A stretch of 64,000 bases of DNA from Heliocidaris erythrogramma (GCA_025617745.1 CM046856.1:39058888-39122887), one strand, 5' to 3'. Counted from the first letter of the stretch, positions 44,131-55,989 are shown. Numbers and translations are program-made. Notes: a model not told the origin generated them from the sequence alone.

Positions 44131-45134
44131 CAAAAAAAATATCTACACTTTTGAAATGGCTGCCAAATAAAAATATGATTCTTGGGGGAAAGGTTTATAT
44201 GTATGGATAGCTGTGGACTTTCATATGAAACCAAACGTCCGAAAATAATTCATGGTTGGGTGAGCACTGCTCCCTTTTGTAAAGGGTATGAAAATTATGT
44301 TGCGCAGGAATTAGCCTTCCAATTTGTGAGAGGTGAGTCCTTTGGAGCTTACAAAATTGAGGGTGATATGATAAATTCATGATCAATTGCGATCAGTTTG
44401 GGTTTGCTGAGTGAATTTTATGGTTTATTAAATGTTGATTGTCTGATTTACGGTATTGATTGATTGACTGATAGATTGTGATTGACTTCAGGTGTCAATG
44501 GGTAATAGCAACCAGTCCAATTTGGGAAATGTAGGTAGAATTCGGGATAAGGGAAGGTGGTCTGGATATTTTGGAGTGGAGACCAACGAATATGAATTGT
44601 CAAGATATGCACAAGCACACCCAGGAAGAGAGAGAGAGGGGGGAGGGCATACATGTCCTCTTGACCCTTATCCCATCTACCCAACAAAGTCCTACCCTAT
44701 CTCACCTCCCCTGCACCATGTACCATCACCCCATCCTGACTTCCATGAACACACCACTGAGTCTACCAGGGAAAGTTACAATGCTACAATAATAAATGCA
44801 ATACCTGTTTACTCATGCATAAAATGTTAATCCCATAAACCACAAGTTTCACTCAGCAAACCCAAACTCATCACAGTTCATCGTAAATCTTTCATATCAT
44901 CCTCAATTCCGTAAGCTCCAAAGGACTTTCCTCCCACAAATTGGAAGGCCCATTCCTGCGCAACCTAATTTGCATACCCTTTTACAAAAGTGAGCAGTGC
45001 TCACCCAAACATGAATTATTTTTGGACTTTTTGGTGTCATATGAAAGTTGAGCTTTCCATACATATAAACCTTTTCCGCCAGAATCATATGTTTTATTTG
45101 GCAGCCATTTCAAAAGTGTCAAGGTTTTTTTGAG
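44127..45134. mobile_element. inverted-repeat element with ~300-bp arms
   Basis: 44127-44430 and 44830-45134 are reverse complements at roughly 85 percent identity. The ends read GCGTCTCAAAAAAA and TTTTTTTGAGACGC. Shared internal words include CACTTTTGAAATGGCTGCC, GGTTTATATGTATGGA, TGGGTGAGCACTGCTC and TCCTTTGGAGCTTAC. The right edge is followed by ACGGTATATAATC. The left edge truncates the Penelope-like element. Small frames in each arm (44182-44382 plus, 45088-44903 minus) are the mirrored sequence and carry no known domain. Confidence 0.8.
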
Positions 45135-45151
45135 ACGCACGGTATATAATC

Positions 45152-45200
45152 AATTGAATTGAATGAGAGAAATAATTTGCGTAGCTAACTTCATTGTTCC
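45152..45200 (-). repeat. SINE 3'-end fragment
   Basis: GAATGAGAGAAATAATTTGC followed by GTAGCTAACTTCATT also occurs at the tail side of the tRNA-derived SINE at 52755-52985. Here only the tail is present. Confidence 0.6.
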
Positions 45201-45399
45201 TTTTGTTGTTATATTATGGCACCTTTGACACAAAAAGGTCCTATGTGCCAGTCACTGTGAAAATCAGACATCACATTGGTCGTAAGGTGTGGTCAAAAGA
45301 TAGTCATTTATGAACCTATGTGTATTTAAACTGAGTCTTCAAAACCCACAAGCAAGAGAGTGAAGTTACTAAAGACTTTCAGGTTCAATAACAATATTT

Positions 45400-45662
45400 C
45401 AAGAGTTTTCTTGCAAAAGGCCCTAAATCCACTTTACCTACTTCTTAGTAAATTGAGATTTTTTGTTTCACACAGTTCTATGATTTCATTCAAGAAGATC
45501 TTCATGTATGTTTAAGAGACATCACCACAAGTAACAATAATCACAATTTTAAAAATCCTGCAGCCGTCAAATATTTTATATGATTTTTTATATTTATTAT
45601 TTTTTTTGGATTTAGGGCCTTTTGCAAGAAAAGTGGGATTTAGGGCCTTTTGCAAGAAAAGT
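45400..45662. repeat. inverted and tandem copies of a GGATTTAGGGCC motif
   Basis: The 27-base motif GGATTTAGGGCCTTTTGCAA plus GAAAAGT appears on the minus strand at 45400-45432 and on the plus strand at 45608-45634 and 45636-45662. The outer pair matches for about 33 bases as an inverted repeat. Three more plus-strand copies lie at 46787-46990. Confidence 0.85.
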
Positions 45663-46080
45663 CTTGAATGATAATAGTAATTTACACATTAAAAATCTTT
45701 CTAATGAACCAAAAATCCACCGCCCTTGTTCACCTAACCTCTTGTGCTGCTCCACCTGCCTATGTTAAATGGGTTATAATAAACCTTGCCTGATATAGCA
45801 ACATTATAAAATCAATCAAAATTTAAACTTCGAAAGATAACTGGGGTGACTTATCGAAAATCATCATCTGACTTTAAAAATAAAGCAGACTTGCTCTAGA
45901 TAACTGCATAAAATATTTGATTTGCTCGGATAAACTTTGCCTGATATAGCAACATTTTTAAGTCGATTCCAAAGATAATTTGTATTGTCTACTGACAGTA
46001 GCCAGTCATTATCTGCCCTTAATAAAGCAGATTTGCTCAAAATAAAAGCAATATCTACTGTATCCAGAGTAGAATGCATC
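45663..46080. other. no gene seen
   Basis: AT-rich sequence containing repeated AACTTTGCCTGATATAGCAACATT-like words at about 45780 and 45928. No gene. Confidence 0.4.
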
Positions 46081-46432
46081 ATCATAATCAACATCACGTA
46101 ACCAATACCATCATTATCACCCGTATAATTGCCATCGTCATCACACCATTACCATCATCAGAACATTCAGCATCACACCATCATACACATGAATGAAATC
46201 AGCATCAACATCATCATAACCAACATCATCATTGTTGTTATCATCATTATTGCGATTATCATCACCATCATAACCATTACCATCATAATCGGCATTAATT
46301 ATGGAGATCGTAAATACCTTTATTGCCATTATCATTATCATTATCTCTATCACCATTTCTACCATCATCACATTTATCATTGTCATCATCAACATCACCA
46401 TCACTAACAGTAGCATCATCACCATCATCTTT
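46080..46432. repeat. ATC/CATCAT microsatellite region
   Basis: Imperfect CAT/ATC trinucleotide sequence throughout. His/Ile- and Met/Asp-rich frames on both strands are artefacts. Confidence 0.9.
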
Positions 46433-46786
46433 GTCATGGCTGTATTATTCATGTCATTAGAGTTAACAGCACCTGCTGAACCTTTTTCAATATCACACCA
46501 TCCTCATATCACCTACTCATGTACATCCAATAAGATTTCATTTCATTTCATTTTTCTTTTTTTTTTCTGGGATTGTTGGTTATATCTGCAAGCTCCATTG
46601 TTGTAGTAATTTTCAAGATCTTGATAAACTAAGGAATTTTGTGTATTTAATTCCCATAAAAAATGTCAAAAAGCTGGAAAGATTCTCACACAGAGTCTCT
46701 GGATAGATGGTTGTGTGGAGGCGCATGATTGGTCATTCATGCCAAAAACCGATCTCTTAGCCAATCAGGATGAAGGATAGATGAAT

Positions 46787-46990
46787 GGATATAGGGCTTT
46801 TTGCAAGAAAAGTGTTTTGGATTTAGGGCCTTTTGAAAGAAAACATAATTTTCATCTCATTTTTTAACAAACTTCCTGAAACTTTTAGAAGTTGAAATAT
46901 AGCCAGTTTGATGCACATGGTGAACGTCTATTAAGGCATATAAAAAGTGCCATATGATAAAAAATGGATTTAGGGCCTTTTGCAAGTAAG
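46787..46990 (+). repeat. three further GGATTTAGGGCC motif copies
   Basis: Copies at 46787-46813 (two substitutions), 46819-46845 (one substitution) and 46966-46990. The last touches the 3' end of the I-type LINE. Confidence 0.85.
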
Positions 46991-47004
46991 CTCTTCATTT
47001 ACTC

Positions 47005-48190
47005 ACTAGTATTTCCTACTGATTAATGCCACTATCTTTAAAAAATGATATTATATGTAAAAGATTGTGTTTACCTTTAAATATGTTTGTAATTGTCATC
47101 TGTTCTGCTGTAAATTTTAATCTATTCAGAAAAGTACTCCTACTGTTCTTATATTTAACACAATCAAGCAAAAAATGAGAGACATCCTCAACCACATTAC
47201 ATTCAGTGCATAGACCATCTGAAACTTTACCAATCTATAATTTATATTTAGGATTGTTGAATAAACTTAATCGAAGTCTGTTAATCATAAATTCTTGCCA
47301 TCTTGGCATATTCCAACAATTATTATTAAAAGATACATATGGTTTAATTACTTTATAAGTAGAGTTTTTTTATTTACACCATTGACCCTGCCAGGCTCTT
47401 TTTAGTAAATCATTCAATATATGCTTAGAATCTGATGCATTTAAACGAAGAATTACATAAATTTTATCTTTATTAGTAGCATGTTTGGCAAGATGATCAG
47501 CTACCTCATTTCCTAGAATACCACAATGACCTGGGATCCATACAAACACTACTGTACTTCCTAAATTTTGGATATTCAATAAAGTATATCGAATATCACA
47601 CACTAATTTCTTAGAAGGATTAAATTGGGAGATAGCTTGTAAGGCACTCGAACAATCAACAAAAATACAAGCATGTAAAGGTTGATATTCTTCAATCCAT
47701 TCCAAGGCTAAGAGAATGGCAAAACGTTCCGCAGAATAAATAGAAGTGTTATCGTTCAATCTGACAGATTTAAGATACTTAAAGAATGGAATAATATACA
47801 CTGCAACCTACTACTTTATTATTACTAGGATTGAGCGACCCATCCGTGTATATATGAACTGATTGACCCCATTTAGTGAAAATCAGATCTTGCACTAGGA
47901 GGCATTTTTCATTTATATTAACACCTAACTGGGTTAAATCAAGTGCTTCAACAGAAATGTTAGGAACATTATTGAACCAATATGGAAAAGGATTATGGAG
48001 TGGAAAAATACTTGAAATATCCTGAGTCCATTTAGCATCGAAAGGAGAGTGCTGCAAACTCTTCTCCCATTTATCAGCAAAATAATGTTTCTGCCAACAA
48101 TCTTGATGCAATTTTTTATTCGGATGAGAAATATACATACTGACATATAATTGTCATAAAAAATTACGACGTGATTGAAGTGGGGGCTCC
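47005..48190 (-). pseudogene. I-type LINE, RNase H domain and C-terminus
   Basis: The minus-strand frames 48138-47779 and 47801-47370 (one frameshift between) give an RNase H domain: HIYTDGSLNPSNNKV, SAERFAILLALEW, CIFVDCSSALQAI and VWIPGHCGILGNEVADHLAKHA, so all four catalytic acidic positions are visible. A third stretch (47340-47010) has WQEFMINRLRLSLF and a CCHC-like CTECNVVEDVSHFLLDC. RNase H after the RT marks I-clade non-LTR retrotransposons. The RT itself is missing; the N-terminal half of a similar element lies at 50194-52330 on the same strand. Confidence 0.85.
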
Positions 48191-48264
48191 CCACACTCTA
48201 CTTATAGTGCATTGAAAGCAGTGCCATATAAAGCACCTGTACAAATTCTTAAAGTGTGATGTCT

Positions 48265-49250
48265 CTACAGACCACGAGAGACCTTACGTTCCAAAGAAGC
48301 ATCGTCGCTTGGTATTTGAAGCATTACATAATATGTACATATTATGTAATGCTTACCTCCGTCAAATGGATATTGCTACATGCTAACCTGTATTGATCGG
48401 TTTACAAGATGGGCTGATGCTTTCCCCATATCTGACATTTCAGCAGAGACTGTTGCCAAGGCACTTGTGCTTGGATGGATTTCCCGATTCGGTGCACCCT
48501 CTACTATTACCACAGACAGGGGGGAGGCAATTCGAGTCGCAGCTCTTCCAAGCACTCACTTCACTTCTCGGGAGCTCTCGTACACGCACAACTGCATACC
48601 ACCCTGCAGCCAACGGTATCGTGGAACGATTCCATCGTTAACTTAAAGCAGCTCTTCGAGCCCAGTCAGATCACAGCAAATGGCAGGAATATCTACCGAT
48701 CGTCCTTTTGGGCTTACGCACGACAGTGAAAGAAGACCTTGGATGCACACCAGCAGAACTTGTGTACGGAGCAACACTTAAAGTTCCAGGACAGCTGGTG
48801 GCACCACTTACTTCAGACTCTTTCTCTGATCCAGGCGGCTATGTTCATCGCCTTCGTGACTACATGAGTAACGTCAATCCTGCACAAACGCGTTCACAAG
48901 CTACGACATCGCACGTTCCACCTGATTTGCAAGACTGCTCGCACGTATTTGTCAGATGTGACGCTGTTAGGCCATCACTTCAGCCACAGTATGATGAACC
49001 TTATAGAATTGTTCGTAGAACGCCAAAGTTTTACATTTTGGATGTCAAAGGAAAGAATGAGTCCATCAGTGTAGATCGTCTCAAAGTTGCTAATTTACCG
49101 TCTATCACAAGCATGGACGATTCATTTCTACATCGCACAGCTTCTTCATCGCTACCTATTCCTACTACCCCTACTCCACCGGTGCGGAAAATCAGATCAG
49201 GTCGCCGCGTCCTTTTTGCAGCTCGCTTTGCCCAATATTCGAATGGATGA
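48265..49250 (+). pseudogene. Gypsy LTR retrotransposon integrase, 5'-truncated
   Basis: Starts with ERPYVPKKHRRLVFEALHN, the lead into the integrase zinc finger, most of which is deleted near 48330. The catalytic core follows with [14 protein letters not shown] (first Asp), [14 protein letters not shown] (second Asp), a one-base shift, and [15 protein letters not shown] (Glu). A TAA at about 48644 and the open frame 48708-49250 follow: LGLRTTVKEDLGCTPAELVYG, then KFYILDVKGKNESISVDRLK, a C-terminal domain typical of Mag/CsRn1-like Gypsy elements. The integrase inserts element cDNA. Gag, protease, RT and the 5' LTR are absent. Confidence 0.9.
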
Positions 49251-49330
49251 AGGGACATCTTGTATTATTGGGAACCAATGTTTTGTATCGATCAACTTAA
49301 CTCTCGTTCATTGATCTAGGAGGGGAGTAC

Positions 49331-50193
49331 TGTAGCGACTAGCTGTAATAATTTTTGTTAGTCATCAAACACCTTTGATCAGAGCTTGATCACCACTTTG
49401 TTTATTTTGATCATGCCAGGACAGGTGATCTACAATTTAATGATTTTGTCCTATTCAACTTGATTCTTTTGTGCACCCACTGGTCTAGACACCATTGTTA
49501 CATAGCAGCCAATAATTCATTCATGTACTTTTATACAGCCAAGGAATGTTAACTTCTGTATCTTCTACTACTGTTACTAGATGTTTTCTTCACTAAGCAA
49601 CAACCAGCCAGTTAGAATTAAGCATGAGAAAACCCTCATTATCAATTCCTATACTTCACTCCACTCAGTAGAAAGTTTTCACCTAGTGTGGACATGTATA
49701 ATTTCTACTAGTCATCCTTATTGCTCTCAATTCAGCAAGAAGCTTTTCAACAGTTGTGGAATAAGTACACTTTGGATTTTCTACAGTTATGTTTTTCATC
49801 ATCAGGAGTACAAGCTTTCAGTTGAATCCTTTTGATTTTCATCTGTAAATATCCATCGCTTGTGTTATCCAAGTGGGATTAGTGCAATTTATTTTGGAGA
49901 ACACCTCGCTCAACCTCATCGCGACGCGTTTCGTCGAGGCCTCGCGGACGCGGTCGTTTTCGCAGCGTGACCTCCATTTTCTTCATCTTTTGTAAAAAAA
50001 TTTCGCACTTCTAATTAACGGGCATCGTGCCGTCAGGCTCCGGATGCAATATGAATAAGTAACTTGTTAGTATTGAACTCCTTTCACATTTGGAGGACTC
50101 GTTATATTGTATCAACTGTTTCTTCATCAAGAACTCAAAGGCTGGTGAGTTTATTTATACTTTTTTATGTAAGAGACACTTTAAACTCTTACA
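49331..50193 (+). mobile_element. 3' LTR of the Gypsy element
   Basis: Directly preceded by the purine run AGGAGGGGAGTAC, a plausible polypurine tract, and begins TGTAGCGACTAGC. The proposed end ...CTCTTACA gives TG...CA termini and falls exactly where the minus-strand LINE endonuclease frame resumes. Length is about 860 bases. The 5' LTR is deleted, so boundary and age cannot be confirmed by LTR comparison. Confidence 0.65.
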
Positions 50194-50528
50194 TACACAT
50201 TAATGATATTAATTTTCTTAAAATCTTTACAATAAACTTCAATTACTTGATACTCAACTGAAATATCCTTTTCTTTGACAAAATTAACAGCTATGCCCTT
50301 TTTAACAAAGATAGCACACCGTCCTCCACCATTTTTAGAAGAACTTGCATTTCTGTCACAAAGATTAAAAGATCTACCCTCTTTAAGCCAGGTCTCCTGG
50401 ATACAAATAATGTCGGGTTTGGTTTCCCATTCACTTAAAGCATGTTTAAACTCATTACCATGAGCAAATAAAGATTGGGCATTCCATTGTAAAGTAAGAA
50501 CCATTAGTAACATGAGCACGAAAACCAT
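50194..50528 (-). pseudogene. I-type LINE endonuclease start, interrupted
   Basis: A minus-strand frame reads LTLQWNAQSLFAHGNEFKHA, KPDIICIQETWL and NIINVYV, the opening third of an APE endonuclease from an I-clade element. It stops at the proposed Gypsy LTR end. The remaining endonuclease and all of the RT are lost. Confidence 0.85.
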
Positions 50529-51075
50529 AATTTATATTACCTTTCGTCTTTAGATTCCAATTGTGAACATTTTGTATTCCCCCTTTTCTTATCCCTATCA
50601 TGAGACCAAGAAAGAAAAAAAGGTTCAATAACACTCATAATTTCTTGTTCTCTCACGTTACCTGACTTAGATTCCCAAATTTGTAAGGTCCCTATCATGA
50701 GCTTGAATGAGGAACTGATCGATTTGTAGATAGTGAGATGATGTACCCGTTCGGCATTCTACATCCTGACCTGTTTGTGTTGATACATCTTTCATTGTGA
50801 CTTTATTATTTGGCTTCCTTGTGACTGGCATCTGTAGTGATTGACTGATATGAGATTGTGATTCCTGTGAGACTTAAGAAACTTGAGGTTTATTCAAAAC
50901 TAAATTAATGTTGGTATTCTTATTAGTCGTCTGATGCTCATATTGATTAGTAACTATTGCCGATACAGGATTATTAATTTTAGAGACACGAGTCTGATCT
51001 TCAACACTACTGTCAGTATTTTTAGGTGATCGGACAGCGTTCGCTGCATCAGCAGAAGAAATGTTTAACGTAACT

Positions 51076-52046
51076 CTAATCTCCTGAATTTTCTTCTTTT
51101 ACAGTGCTACAACCTGCATAAGCAGCAGAATGATTACCACCACACCGACTACAGTGAACCTGATCTTTCTGAGTACATTCTTCAAAGGAATGTGCACCAC
51201 TGCATCTAACACGTCTTACACTGCCACGACAAGCAGTAGCAACATAACCCAGACGTTGACACTTAAAACAACGAACAACCGGTGGATTGTATGGCTTAGT
51301 TTCAAAAACCTCATACCCCAACTTAACTGACGCATCTTTGTAGTATTAAACGTAAGAACAACAGACAAAGTCATCTTCAGTTGACCATCTCTTTTATGCG
51401 ATATTATCCTTGCATCAATAACTTCAAAATCTTTACATTCAGAAACTATATCTCTATCTGAAACAGAGACTCCCTTACACTGAGTTTCTGATTTAGCCAA
51501 CTCAGAAGTCACCAACCAATCCCCAAGCTGTGAAATGCCTTTCAACCTACAAGCTTGAGAAGAAGTAAAACAATGGACACTAATTCCTCCTTGATTTGTT
51601 TTTCCAACACTCTTGATACTCCCTGAACCAACGGCACTATTCAAGGCTTTAGCCACCTTTATCGGGTTAATCTTTGTAAGTTTAACCTCAGGAGAATTAA
51701 GAACAACAAGTTTAGGAGTTGGTTTAGGTGGAATGTATGAATCATTGTTAATCTGTTCATATTCATTATCATAACTGGTTCTCTGTTGTTTAGCCTTACT
51801 TTTAAATTTAGTCTTTTGAGTCTTCCATTGATATACCCTAGCATCAAGCTCATTACTGATACTGCTAGAGTTAGATTCAATATTCACTCTTTTACAAGAG
51901 GCTTGCTGAACAGGAGACAAAGACTGAGAGTGAGACTGAGAATCTTCTTCTGGTTCCTGTACTTGACTCATAAGTTTTTCCAAGGTAGATCTAGATTTAG
52001 ATTTATCATTCATCTGCTGCTGTTTTTCATTAACTTGTTTCTGCAA
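51076..52046 (-). pseudogene. I-type LINE ORF1 with three zinc knuckles
   Basis: The frame 52046-51216 starts in a Gln/Lys/Ser-rich region, then has KLTKINPIKVAKALNSAVG and CFTSSQACRLKGISQLGDWL, the RNA-binding core of I/Nimb-type ORF1. After a frameshift near 51325, frame 51321-51076 gives CCHC knuckles (RCFKCQRLGYVATACRG, then RCSGAHSFEEC, then HCSRCGGNHSAAYAGC). The product is the nucleic-acid-binding ORF1 protein. It lies upstream of the endonuclease at 50528 on the same strand. About 250 bases of leader run up to about 52330. Confidence 0.85.
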
Positions 52047-52339
52047 GTGATATTGAGAAACTAAAATCCCTATCGTAAGAGTTCAAGATGGCCCCGACCG
52101 CAGCCATAATGACAAAAAGTTAATGACCTCAATTAAATACTGAAAGTAGGCCTACGATTACGAACAGAACTTTAAAAAGTATTTATCTACTTTTATTAGA
52201 ACAAACTCTAATTAGAAGAATCCCAAAATTAGAAATAAAACAATGGACCTCACCAAAGACCACACCGTCAAGTCAAGTCACGCCTAACCTCAATATAATA
52301 TACGTCCTCACTCCACGACTTGCAGCTGTAAACTCTCTT

Positions 52340-52545
52340 CATTGTTCCTCCTTACTGACTACCTTTTTGTGGAAATAACTGCAAGGATTGCAAAAAATGT
52401 CTCTGCCGGGAGTCGAACCCTGGTCTTTGGCACTGTCCGCCAAACGCCTTAACCACACTAGACCGCGGAGGCGGGTTGAATGGTTTTCGGCTACACCAGG
52501 TACAAACGACGACAGGCAGCCCCTGCAACCCCTGCAACCCCTTCC
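52340..52545 (-). mobile_element. tRNA-derived SINE, copy 1
   Basis: On the minus strand it carries an A box (GGTCTAGTGTGGTTAAGG) and a B box (GGTTCGACTCC) around 52405-52475. The downstream body TGCAATCC..GCAGTTATTTCCA is shared with the copy at 52795. Two extra bases in the A box and other changes show that it is not a functional tRNA. Confidence 0.75.
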
Positions 52546-52754
52546 CAGTTAATTCATTACTCTTCTTTGATGGACAGGGTAGTATTGAACAATGAAAAGC
52601 CGCATACCGAGCTAGATCCAAGGCGGATTCATGTATTAGAATTAATTAATCATTTACAATGGGTGCGAAATTTGTTCTAATACCAGAGCATCGGCAGCTC
52701 TCGTGGGTAAATTTACATTTACATAATGTGTGAATGTGAGAAATCAATTGAACT

Positions 52755-52985
52755 GAATTATTGAATGAGAGAAATAATTTGCGTAGCTAACTTCATTATT
52801 TCCTCCTTACTGACTACCATTTTATGGAAATACCTGCATGGATTGCAAAAACTGTCTCCGCCGGGAGTCGAACCCGGGTCTTTGGCACTTTACGCCAGAC
52901 GCCTTAACCACTAGACCACGGAGGCGGGTTGAGTGGTATTTGGCTACACCAGGTACAAACACCGACAGGCAGCCCCTCGCTATAT
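52755..52985 (-). mobile_element. tRNA-derived SINE, copy 2
   Basis: Same layout and orientation as the copy at 52340, about 455 bases away, with roughly 88 percent identity. The A box GGTCTAGTGGTTAAGG and B box GGTTCGACTCCC are cleaner. The acceptor stem pairs except for one position, so this head still folds like a tRNA, but it is embedded in a longer repeat (GGTACAAAC..TAGCC upstream; GTAGCTAAC..AATGAGAG tail). Confidence 0.75.
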
Positions 52986-53012
52986 CATGTAAGTTTCATA
53001 TGACTCCTGCTC

Positions 53013-53466
53013 ATAGGCGTAGCCATGGGGCACAAGGGGGCCACCCCCCCCCCCCATTCATCCCCTAAAAAAAGCGAGAGTCGAAAAGCGGGGGAAGTGA
53101 GAGAAAAAAGCCTAAAGAGGCGCTACGAGCTCTTATCTTTCAATCAAAGTTTGCTAAAACGTCAAAGTTTTCGCGCGGGAATGGGGGAGTATCGTCCCTC
53201 CTCTGCGCCCACACCTGTAACATACAGTGCAGTATATTGCCTCCAAAAAATTGAAAAGCATTCCTGGCGTCGGGTTACTTTCGGCCTAAAATAGTGGTAC
53301 GAGCCGTTATCTTTCTCTCACATTTGCTATAAAACGTCAGAGCTTCACGCTTCGCGGGGGGGGGGGGGGAATTCCCCCTCCATGCACCCCATCCCCCCTC
53401 CATGCACCCCATCCCCTTCGTGTGCTCACAACCGCTCCACAAAAATGTAATCCTGGCTACGCGGTT
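53013..53466. mobile_element. hAT-like MITE with internal duplication
   Basis: Left end CATAGGCGTAGCCATGG, right end CCTGGCTACGCGGTTG. Poly-C (53042-53055) and poly-G (53356-53369) runs lie inside. TACGAG followed by TTATCTTTC and AAAACGTCA.AG occurs twice (53128 and 53299). No matching target duplication found. Confidence 0.55.
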
Positions 53467-54439
53467 GGGCTATTGATTTCGTCATCAAAATGTGCTAATT
53501 TAGATCATCTGAGATATAAAAATTACAAAGAGACCATTTCACTGCCTGGAAATGAGATGGCGGTGCCCGAATGCAGGAATATTTTGATATTCTCGGGGGA
53601 GAAGGCTTCAGCCCCCATCCCCCACCTCAGATGTTCATGCATACGTACCCGAATGGCTCATCTAAGGACAGTTGAACGATTTTAGAATACTCTCCTGTGT
53701 CTTTTTTTTTCTATGTTTCATGTTTTTTTTTTTAAACTATATGTACGTGGTAGAACAGGAAACGGAAAAATATACTTTTATTTATAACAATAGTTAGGAT
53801 GATATTATATTATGCATCAACATAGTACTTAAAACAATTTTTCTTTTCTTACTAGATATTTTTGGCGGGCCGCATGAAATCTTCTCGCGGGCCGCAAGTG
53901 GCCCATGGGCCGCACTCTATTAAATAACAATTTGCTTTAAGCTATTTAAGAACTATATAGGCCTACTGGGGGCGCGAAATTACGAGATCTTGAAAGAAAA
54001 TAATTATGCGAGGGAGCAAAGAGACCAAGCTTCGGAAAATGTTCGCATTTCAAACCTTCAAAATCTAGATTTCTAGTGCATTTACCCTACGGATTCTTCA
54101 TTTCCCCCTTTTTTTTTCTCCTTCGCGTTTTTTTTTACGCCCCCTCCAAGTGCCGCCCAGATACGCCACTGAGCGAAGCGACCGAGCAAGGAAGGGTCTG
54201 GGAGGGGAATGGGGGTATCCCCCCTCCCACACCATAATCTGTCCATAAAACTTGCATTTTAGAGCATCCCAAATTTTTTTATGAAATGAAAGAATGCACG
54301 GATCTAGACCATTGGACGAACCCCTAAATTGAGAAAAACAATGCGAGCGAACGAATTTTCTTCGATATTTTCGCATTGAAATTATGGAATTTCTCATTTC
54401 TCATTTCCTTACTTCTAATCATTGAAGAAGGTGATGGTA
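53467..54439. other. non-coding; decayed MITE ends
   Basis: GCGGGCCGCAAGTGGCCCAT at about 53876 resembles the GGGCCGC terminus of some hAT elements. AGATACGCCACTG at 54161 is another terminus. No gene. Confidence 0.4.
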
Positions 54440-54770
54440 TTTCAAGATTAAACATAATAATTCATGTGCATGAATGTAAAGATCGCATAGTCCGATATAA
54501 CGAATTGACCGTCTGGCATGTTCTATGTGGTGGGTGTGGCACAAAGTGTGGTCACAAAGTGGTCAAAAAAATTAGCTAGATCAGCTGGAAAGGAAACCCT
54601 TAGAAACCTATATCAAAAGATTCGCCATAGTCCCAAGGCACATGAATGAGCAATGCCAGACGTTTTAAGTGGTGGGGGTGCCCGCCAGACGCCCCCAAAG
54701 GGGGTCCAAAATTGAACTAGCTCAGCTGGAAAGGAAACCCTTAGAAATCTATATCAAACGATTCGCCATA
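54440..54770 (+). repeat. ~147-bp satellite, left part
   Basis: Units contain GCTAGATCAGCTGGAAAGGA, CTATATCAAAAGATTCGCCA, CAATGCCAGACGTTTTAAGT and GGTGCCCGCCAGACGCCCC. Roughly two units, the first preceded by the ATGTAAAGATCGCATAGTCC segment also seen in reverse near 61200-61240. Continues at 55998 after the hAT-like insertion. Confidence 0.85.
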
Positions 54771-54778
54771 TTCCCAAG

Positions 54779-55844
54779 CAGGGGCGTAGACACTATGAAC
54801 ACGATGACAAAGAGAGCGGACAAAATTTACAGCTCCTCATTGTACCCTCCACAATTGCTCTGGCAGACAAAAGAACATCCCTTCATTGCTATTATGTAAA
54901 ATAAGTAGAACAGGTGAATATGCACGTGACACCTGTTCTACATACTTTTACATAATAGAAATGAAGGGATGTTCTTTTGTCTACCAGAGCAATTGCGGAA
55001 GGTACAATGAGGAGCTGTATATTTTGTCCGCTTCTTTGTTCGCCATGTTCATAGTGAGACATTGGGGGGATGGGGGCATGCATCCCCCCAGAATTTCAGG
55101 TGGGGGGGGGGGGGGGGGGGGGGTGGTGTGCACAATCATCCCCCAGGTTTTACGATAGAAAAGTAAAAGAAATGTTAATGATATATTGTACATAAATATG
55201 AATATTTATTCATGATCATGATTATGGTGATGATGATTATTCTTCTTCTTATTATTATTATCATTATTGTTGTGGTTTTGAAAATATAAGATGCAATATT
55301 ATAATTCAGTTAATTATTCTCCTATATATTTTTTTTCTTTACAGGCCATTCAGGATAACATGATTTTAAACACAATGACTGTTTTTTTATAAACAGGGGC
55401 GCAGGGGGATGGGGGTATGCATTCCCCAACTTTTCAGGTGTTGGGATGGTGTGTACAAACACCCCCCCCCCCCCCAGGTTTTACCCCCACAAAAAAATGG
55501 GTGAAAATATCCATTTCTATTGTATGTTGTAGAAAATATTACTTGATATATTATTTTTATTAATATTATTATTTATTTAAATATAGATGTTATTTGTTTA
55601 TGTACAATATTGTACATTTATGTGCAGTTATTAATATTTATCTACAATTCTGTCGTTGATTCTGATTTTTCACGATATATTTTTACACTACTATAGAAAG
55701 TGAAAACCATCTACTTCAAATTATCTGATTATATAACATGAATGTTAATTGATCTGGGAGGGATATATGAAGGTATATATTTTTAAAAATGAAGTGGGAG
55801 ATAGCCGCTGTTACCACCCCAATATATTTTGAGGTACTTTTTTG

Positions 55845-55884
<40 letters not shown>

Positions 55885-55989
55885 GGCCCTTAAGGGAAAT
55901 CATATACCCCACTTATGAGGACCTGTTTACGCCAATGGAATATGGACCGCAAATCATCCCCCAGGTCTGAGGACCTGTCTACGCGACTG
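54779..55989. mobile_element. 1.2 kb hAT-like element inserted in the satellite
   Basis: Ends CAGGGGCGTAGACA and TGTCTACGCGACTG pair as terminal inverted repeats. Flanks are TTCCCAAG at 54771-54778 and 55990-55997, a perfect 8-bp duplication. Removing the element restores the satellite unit. Inside are a long hairpin (54791-55056), a GGATGGGGGCATGCATCCCC block present twice in variant form, a TA microsatellite (55849-55879) and homopolymer tracts. No transposase frame. Confidence 0.85.
54791..55056. repeat. long hairpin, ~126-bp arms
   Basis: 54791-54916 and 54930-55056 are reverse complements with only a handful of mismatches, separated by 13 bases. Shared words include CACTATGAACA, TGCTCTGG.AGACAAAAGAA and GTAGAACAGGTG. 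Confidence 0.9.

Noticed and set aside
46129..46606. His/Ile-rich and Met/Asp-rich frames
   Set aside because: Translations of the CAT/ATC microsatellite.
52390..52930. Two possible tRNA genes
   Set aside because: A and B boxes are present, but both are embedded in a longer shared repeat, have stem mismatches and end in a SINE body.
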